Shown here: one piece after another, positions 56,978 through 64,000 of the stretch
Layout of the letters: each line of letters starts with the position of its first letter
Position numbering within the stretch: position 1 is the first letter of the stretch
Source: Coprinus comatus
Taxonomy: Eukaryota; Basidiomycota; Agaricomycetes; Agaricales; Agaricaceae
Length of the DNA stretch: 64,000 nucleotides
Reading direction: 5' to 3'
Assembly: GCA_034638255.1 (NCBI GenBank)
Contig: JAWPGT010000002.1
Coordinates: forward strand, 1,178,001-1,242,000
Position numbers and translations under genes: made by a program
The notes under the pieces: model-generated
The model's database searches: none
The model's input: only the letters and a program-made list of their open reading frames with translations
Told to the model about the DNA's origin: nothing

Positions 56978-58488
56978 ATGCCTGACACGTCCCACAGCCC
57001 CCTAGGCTCAAATACGCCTATCCGTACCCCCTCACCGGTGTATGTCCGTGCCCCGGCCGTCTCTCCCTACATTCGCTGGGCCGTGAAGCCTGGTAAGTCG
57101 TCCCTACTCCCTCTAGACTCCCTCTGACTTTGTGCAGCGTCGGCGTTCAAGTTACTCGCGATTCCATGGGTACTCTACGCGAACTGGGAACTCCTCGCGC
57201 TCCGTTTTTACCCTGGTGTCCCCAATCCCTTCGCAGGAATATTCCTCCTCTCCGGCCACATAGCCTCCTCAGGTTCCGCTGACCCACGCTACGCAAAGTC
57301 CTGGTGGGACCTTGCTTTCACCGCGTACTACATCATCTTCTGGTCCTTCATCCGTCAGTCCATCGCAGAAAAAGTCTTCAAGCCCCTTGCAAGATACTTT
57401 GGCCTCAAACGCGAAACAAAAATAGACCGCTTCTGCGAACAAGGTTATGCACTCATCTACTTTGCCATCTTTGGCGCCTGGGGATACGTGAGCACATCCT
57501 TAACATTTATTTCCATCTTGTTCATCGTCTCCAGCGCGTCATGGCAAGTCTACCCACGTACTGGTATAATACTCAGGCATTCTGGATTGGTATGCGCCCT
57601 TCCTATATTCTCATTTTTTTCTCGTTAATAACCTGTTTACAGACCATCCTCATTGGGATATGAAACCGGAGCTCAAGCGTTACTATCTCATGCAGTTTGC
57701 ATATTGGTGCCAACAGCTTATTGTTCTTCTTCTCGGGCTTGAAAAACCACGCAAAGACTACGCTGAACTTGTTGCGCATCACTTTGTCACTCTCTGGCTT
57801 GTCGGGTAAGTTAAACTGTCACAGACTAAATGAAAGTTATTTATAGCACAATACAGTTGGAGTTACCTCGTCAACCTGACATTGATTGGCAATGCTGTCT
57901 TCATGAGCATGGATATACCAGACACATTCCTGGCTGTGAGTAGATTCTTTTACACCCTATCATCTTATTCAATAGACCAGTTCTCCAAACTTCTCAACTA
58001 TATTCAATGGGAGAGGGCCAAGGTTGTTGCTTTTGTTGTTTTTATTGGTGTCTGGACGTGAGTAGTCTCCACCCAAAGAAACATGCTTCTGAACGTGTAT
58101 CAGCTACTTCCGCCATTATCTAAATCTCGTTATTCTTTGGTCTGTGTGGAACGAGTACGACCTTGTCCCGTATGTTCTACTGCTTGCATCAGGTCTTCTT
58201 CCTACTCATTGAATTGTAGTGAAGCTTCCAGAGTCTGGGTTTGGGTAGATGGCACCTACTTGGCTCCATGGATGAGATACCAGGTCTTCGCACCACTTTT
58301 CCTTCTTCAATTGCTTAATCTATTCTGGTATTATCTCATGATGCGAATTCTCTGGAGGTCAGCCAACCAGCTTCATTACCCTGTAACGCACACTCATTGT
58401 TTCTAGGGCTATCACCACAAGTGTTACTGAAGACGAACGATCGGATGATGAAGGCGATGATGAAGAAGACACAAAAAAGAACAACTAA
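56978..58488 (+). CDS. LAG1: Ceramide synthase (Lag1/Lac1)
   Basis: ER enzyme joining acyl-CoA to a sphingoid base. Start MPDTSHSPLGSNTPIRTPSP. Multiple membrane spans with the TLC domain: KLLAIPWVLYANWELLALRF, then WWDLAFTAYYIIFWSFIRQS and the conserved RVMASLPTYWYNTQAFW. MKPELKRYYLMQFAYWCQQL follows. The catalytic double His of the Lag motif is in YAELVAHHFVTLWLVG, followed by WSYLVNLTLIGNAVFMSMDI. The C-terminal tail is acidic with ERSDDEGDDEEDTKKNN, similar to the CK2-phosphorylated tails of yeast Lag1. About nine short introns. Divergent from the REX gene. With the GT32 enzyme it forms part of the sphingolipid pathway. Confidence 0.93.
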
Positions 58489-58611
58489 TATTACACGACG
58501 TTTGGTTGAAACATACTATTCCGGACAAATACAAACCGTGTGGTGCTATTATAACTACTACTCATGTCATGTTACTAGATTCTTAATCTCACACACCAGT
58601 ATACCATTCAT

Positions 58612-60094
58612 TTAGTTTTGGGCTGTGACTGCGACATTGCGAATGTTGGGACCCAACTCATCCGTTTCAGAATAATCGCTGTCCTCTTCCCACGCCTTAA
58701 ACTCGACTTGAAGACTACCCGCTTGTGTACGGCCTGGCCACCGTGTTTCTCTTTGTTGGTCGACGGCCTCGCCTGCCGCCATCTGTATCATTGCCTCGAG
58801 CGTATACTTGGGATATTGGATGAGTTCAACAAAGTTTTGTGTGGTACTGGATCACTTACATAGGCATCATTTCCAGCGTTGTGTAGAAACTGGGTCATGA
58901 TACCCAACATTCTACAGGACTTCTCAAGCGACCGTCGTTCACCAGTGCCCAGCCCAATCAAAGCCCCGAACAAGTCTGAAGTGTCCACAACGAACAAACC
59001 AGTACTAGGAGCCGTATCAGGTAGAAGGTAGTTCAGATCATCAAGGGGTGCATCAATCGCCGAAGACTTCATGTACTTGATATCTTGGTTATTGTCGTGA
59101 AATACAAGATACACTGGCCCCTGTGCTCTGAGGTCGGTGATCAACTCGTGTAACCGTTTCTTAATCGTCGACTTGGGTATCTTCTCGCTCTCACCAAACT
59201 TGAAGTACTGTTAATCGATATACCAATCAGCATACACTCACTTCTAGAAACTTATCTCCTCGACGACTCACATAACGGTAGTCGGGGACATAAGTTCCAT
59301 TCCTATAATTCTCCCCTTCTTTGACCATCCAATGGTTGCTTTCTCTTATTTCATTTCCGGAGGAATCCCAACGTAAGATGCTGTAGCCAATTTCGGTAAT
59401 GACAGTATGATCACGTTCCCAAGCTTCGAAATCGATGGCACACCAGATACCGTTCTTCTGTTGTACGAGTTCGCGAGTACGGTGGAACATGTGGCGACGG
59501 TTAAGAAGGGCAGGATTGGTGCCTTTCAGTCGTTTGTTATGTTTGTCCAGGTTCTATCAAGCAATGTCTATATGGCTGCTTTTCATGTTGAATGGGACTT
59601 GCCTTGATCGCACTGCGTAGACTACCACCATCAGGATAACTGTGGGTGGAGATATGCTTCAACTCGGTTGGAAGGATGAGGCAGTCAGAATAGGGCAGAG
59701 GCAGAAGTGTTTTTGTAATCTGCATGGCATGTAACCAATAGCGAGCATAGTCAATCTGTGCGGAAGAAAAGAGTAAACGTGTTTCTCCTGATTTAAAAGT
59801 ACCATGGTAGAGTTGAGCACCCGTAACACCCTTGATGTGGAGTGGGTGGTCTGGATGAACAAGAGAGTCATGTGCTGGGATGAGGGACATGTGAGTAGCT
59901 GGTGTTGGATGAAAGAGGGAGTGGCAAACCAAGGATGGCTTTGAGTGCTGCGCCGTCCTGTTCGTTTGGGATGGCCTTGTGCCTGTACAGTAGGTGAGCA
60001 GTGAACACAGACCTAGCAATGATGAGAAGATATACCATTCAAACCAGATGTCTGTGTATCTGTAGTAGCCAGTGACTCTGTCGTCTGAGGACAT
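58612..60094 (-). CDS. Gfd2/YDR514C-like RNase H-fold protein
   Basis: Family of fungal RNase H-fold (DEDD-like) proteins named for yeast Gfd2 and YDR514C. The start MSSDDRVTGYYRYTDIWFEW runs to a long N-terminal domain (IKGVTGAQLYHGTFKSGETR, then LLFSSAQIDYARYWLHAMQI). The nuclease-like domain begins GIWCAIDFEAWERDHTVITE with the first acidic pair (Asp and Glu) and GYSILRW. GPVYLVFHDNNQDIKYM supplies the second acidic segment. LFGALIGLGTGERRSLEKSC and MTQFLHNAGNDAYYTLEAMI (third Asp) complete it. Active-site acids look present, but no activity is established for this family as far as I know. About six exons. Confidence 0.78.
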
Positions 60095-60238
60095 TGGGAT
60101 GAAGAGGCGTGGTGAACAGCAATGCTTTAAATACTAATTAATTGAATGATTCGGCGCCGTTCCAGATCTTATCTGACGCTTATTGCATCAAATTGCCTTT
60201 CTTGGCACGTGTTCAGTTCAACTATCCCTCCAACCCAG

Positions 60239-60927
<689 letters not shown>

Positions 60928-61237
60928 AGGGGACTTTGTTTCATGTTGTTGCAGATTTATTTAATGTATTTACGTCATTCTATTAGACTACTTAGTATCA
61001 TTCTCGTTTTTGTATACCAATCTTCCACCTACAAATCCAACGAATTTATTAGTATAATCCAACCTGAGAAAGTAAATCATAAGCACATATTGACAATATT
61101 TCAATATTTGAAGAGAATAGGTCATATTAGATCAAGAAAAGGTCATTGGATGCCCAAAGCCACAAGAGTATTGTCGGCGGGCTCCCTCCACCACTTGCTT
61201 TAATCATTCCGGAACGAGAAAGAGAAACAATTTACCA
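60928..61237. other. AT-rich intergenic, nothing recognised
   Basis: Convergent spacer between CENP-A and the insertase gene; strongly AT-rich in its middle (about 60975-61100). It should hold two 3' UTRs. A plus-strand frame at 60943-61203 has no features of a gene. Confidence 0.45.
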
Positions 61238-62403
61238 TTAACGCGTTTCTTTTCTTGGAATTCTAATGAGAGGTTTTGTATGAGCTGTCTGAACCACCTT
61301 CTTCACGGACCGCTCTTCTGCAGCTATTCGCCGTTTCCGTCGATTGTCGATAAGGTCAAATATAATCGTCTGACCCAAACCCAAACCAGCTGATACAACC
61401 CAGTACAATTGAACACTCTGCCAAACACATTGTAAACGAATCCAATATTTCCAAGAGGCAGTACTCACCCCAGGAACAAGCATAGCAAGCCCAATCCTCA
61501 CAACTGACAAACCTCTCAAAACATTCTTCAGCGGGCTCTGTACATATGGTTTCCCTGCCCTCTCCGCTTTCGCAGCCTTCCATTCATGATACTTCTTTTC
61601 CCTTTCCCTCTCCGCTGCCGTCAACCACCAACTTTTCGTATCGACATTCGCCATACTTATTATGCCAAGTACGATGGGCAATGTCATAGTCGGATCCGGA
61701 TGCGCGAGCGAGGTCAACGTCAGGAACGATTCAGAACGGAATGGGGTCATCGGGTCTGCCGCAAGACGTGAAAACAACATGGATACGGCAATATACGGGG
61801 GCGCTTGAACTAAAGCAGAAATCGGGATGGTCCATTTGGGATCACATTTACGTTCTTTGACAAGTTCGTTGAACTTTTTTGTCATCTAGGATAAGTAGTC
61901 AATCAGCCTGTGTGGAGCAGAGCGCTGGTACACCAAGCCATACTATTCCATTAACCCGCTCTGCGTGAATATCAACGAGGTATTGTTTCTCTCCACGAAT
62001 ACCCTCTTTTTGCATGGCAGTAAACTCTTCCCGTTGGATTGCTGGTAACATTTTTTCGACATCCTTTTGCGCCTGTCCCATCCTCACCACTTTGCTTCGA
62101 CTCTAATTCATCTGTCAAAGACAGCCTAGCAAATATATACAAACACCTACATACCCATAGCACTGTTGGGAGGAAGGCCAATCGCAGAACTACCGTGGTC
62201 AAAATAATAGTCGATGCATAAGGAGGGAACGAGGGAGGAAACGGAAGCGCAACGGCCAAGTCCAGAAACTCGTTTGCAGCCGGGGTGAGACCATGGTATA
62301 GTTCTGCCCAAAAGTGTCGACGCTGTGGGAGACGATGGAGGGAGGTATTGAGGGTCCGTGGACGTGCACGCGCAAGGACGCGGTGGCTGCGAAGAGCAAG
62401 CAT
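61238..62403 (-). CDS. Oxa1/YidC-family mitochondrial insertase (Cox18-like)
   Basis: Inner-membrane protein that inserts proteins from the matrix side, in the Oxa1/Cox18 group. The start MLALRSHRVLARARPRTLNT is an Arg-rich presequence. The core has a first span, ASTIILTTVVLRLAFLPTVL, then a matrix helix of charged residues (GQAQKDVEKMLPAIQREEFT). The later spans are IPISALVQAPPYIAVSMLFS, PIVLGIISMANVDTKSWW and VQLYWVVSAGLGLGQTIIFD. The C terminus is basic. It lacks the long coiled tail that Oxa1 uses to bind ribosomes, which favours Cox18/Oxa2. That assignment is inference. About four exons. Confidence 0.75.
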
Positions 62404-62631
62404 TTTTGGACAGTTGCACCGGCGCGTGATCTCATCAAACGTGATTGTCTTATCATTTTACAAGTACATTTCAAGTCCACATTGAAAAAAGAGAAAAGCG
62501 AAAGCATGTGCTTATTGAGTGTATCATGAATAAAATCGCTCGCGTTGGTGCATAGCATAAGGAACATGTATCCTAGAGTAGACCCCAGCTTCCCCTCCGA
62601 TAATCCCTCTATCCATCAGACTCCATACCAA

Positions 62632-63408
62632 TCAGAACACTAGTTGGTGGGGGTACTGGCCTTTTGAAAGACCCCAGCTGGATTTGAGGTACTTCGCAAG
62701 CTCTGGTGTCTTCTTCACTGCAGAAACAATAGCAGCATCAACCTGCTTCTGGTCAGCAGCCTTGCTGGCGGGGAAAGGCTCCTTGGCCTTGGGCTTGCCA
62801 TCCTCAAAGAACTCCTCCTCTGCTGAAGCAGCGCCCTTTGTGGCAGCTTTGGCGAAGTAAGCGTCATTGATCTTTTCGTCGACCTGAAATAGAAACACAA
62901 GTTATAGTAGCTAGAATGACTCCATATCTTCAGGAACACATACCGTGAAGCCATCAAGCTCAATTTTGGTGGAGGTGGCAATGACATATGCCTGGTTAAC
63001 CCGACGTAGGGGGACACCATTAACCTTGTAAGGACCAGTCACCAACAACAATCCACTCTCCAACTGCTTCAAAAATACAACACGCTTTCCGCGGAAACGA
63101 CCAGCCAACAAGATCAAAACGGAACCAGGAGTGATGGTGGAACGGAGGGTAGCAGTGGCAGCCTTCTTATGGTTCTTCTTGGGTTGACGGACATCTTCTG
63201 CGGGGTAATAGCGGGGGGCTTTGGCGGTAGGAACAAGGCGCTTGCCACCGTTGTTGGCACCACCGACAGTCTTCTCAACTGTGGCGGAGGGCTCCTCAAC
63301 GACTGGCTTGTCGGTTTTTTTCTGGCCCTTGAAGAGCCCGCGCTTGGCGTAGACCTGAGAACGGGAGAGGCGTCCAACGCCGGGGACGAGTTCCTTACTT
63401 CTGGCCAT
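62632..63408 (-). CDS. RPL6: 60S ribosomal protein eL6 (L6)
   Basis: Large-subunit protein found in eukaryotes. Two exons: about 63408-62945 and 62887-62632. Start [20 protein letters not shown]. The KOW-like core reads [20 protein letters not shown] and [20 protein letters not shown], then [20 protein letters not shown] and KIELDGF. The C-terminal end [16 protein letters not shown] is the family signature. No snoRNA-like sequence was seen in the short intron. Confidence 0.95.
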
Positions 63409-63683
63409 CTATAGGCTGGGGTTCAATGACCGGTCTGTCGGACACAACGATGTGCAGCATACCTTGTTCTCTTGAGGTCGTCGAGGCCGATGCCGATAAT
63501 GGTACTTGGTCTACACGGCGGCCCATCGGTGGCTGGAAAGCTACACAGTTCTGCCGGAAACTGCCGGTTACGAGATAAGATAAGGTAATGGTATTTGATG
63601 GCATATTTATGAGATCACATAATCAATTAATTACTTCTTGCCAATGAGTTCACCGGCATCCAGGTTGCGCTTGCACCATCAAT

Positions 63684-64000
63684 ATGGTTGATCAGGCCAC
63701 TCCATCAAATAGTAAAGTCACTTCACCCTCATCCTCTAACCAATCCCATGTCGATGACCGCGCTGTCGTCTGGTTCGACATTGACAACACCCTGTACTCT
63801 GCAAGCTCCAAGATCTCGCACGCGATGGGGGAACGGATCCATGGTATATCACATACATAGCTACTACCAAGGACTCGACTGACGTCATCCAGCTTACTTT
63901 GTCGGTCTTGGTCTGAGCCACGAGGAGGCCTCGAACCTCCATCACCACTACTATTCACAATACGGACTTGCGCTGCGTGGACTCACACGCCATCACGACG
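63684..64000 (+). CDS. SDT1: HAD pyrimidine 5'-nucleotidase, Sdt1-like (partial, runs off the window)
   Basis: Haloacid dehalogenase-like nucleotidase that dephosphorylates UMP, CMP or NMN. The start MVDQATPSNSKVTSPSSSNQ is followed by HAD motif I, AVVWFDIDNTLYSASSKI, with both catalytic Asp residues and the NTLY of the Sdt1/Phm8 group. One intron (about 63845-63891) then AYFVGLGLSHEEASNLHHHY, typical of the helical cap. The reading frame is open at 64000, so the gene continues. Sdt1 versus Phm8 cannot be decided from this piece. Confidence 0.88.

Overview
The window is nuclear DNA from a filamentous basidiomycete, most likely an Agaricomycete. Nearly every gene is split by many introns of about 45-65 bp with GT..AG ends. 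The proteins are fungal (glutaminase A, class I photolyase, Pcf11, Swt1, Fmp27, Pus7, a CENP-A histone) and no bacterial operon logic is present. I cannot name the species from sequence alone.

Layout. The first 6 kb are AT-rich and gene-poor. They hold a likely fossil of a Ty3/gypsy-type integrase (about 2260-2467, minus) and one proline/serine-rich orphan gene (2990-3619). From 6.1 kb to the right end the DNA is a dense housekeeping region. In order it holds: glutaminase A (secreted), a phosducin-like/TXNDC9 protein, Dom34/pelota, CPD photolyase followed by an intact 180-bp MITE, cobalamin-independent methionine synthase, a Ran1-like kinase, a xylitol/sorbitol dehydrogenase, an acidic nuclear orphan, mitochondrial EF-G2, Ste14, ribosomal uL6 (RPL9), Pcf11, Swt1, an IPC mannosyltransferase, an MFS transporter, Pus7, Ura3, the giant lipid-transfer protein Fmp27, Dpb2, a PHAF1/UPF0183 protein, a REX-type exonuclease, ceramide synthase Lag1, a YDR514C-like nuclease, CENP-A, an Oxa1/Cox18 insertase, eL6 (RPL6) and the start of an Sdt1-like nucleotidase.

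Genes are not in operons. Many are divergent pairs with short shared promoters (dom34/plp1, mef2/ste14, pus7/ura3, dpb2/phaf1, rex/lag1, ydr514c-like/CENP-A). A loose theme is sphingolipid and membrane biology (mannosyltransferase, Lag1, Fmp27) and mRNA/rRNA handling (Dom34, Pcf11, Swt1, Rex, Pus7), but nothing indicates a specialised cluster.

I found no convincing undescribed system. The most informative oddities are: the foldback MITE with perfect 59-bp arms and a 5-bp target duplication; three apparent one-base frameshifts in conserved genes (metE, pus7, fmp27), each in or next to a short C or G run and best read as sequencing indels; the head-to-head start of dom34 and plp1 within one CATG; a GC-AG intron in ura3; and a CENP-A with a long loop 1. 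Exon boundaries were traced by eye from reading frame, splice dinucleotides and protein-family knowledge; no search or alignment was run.
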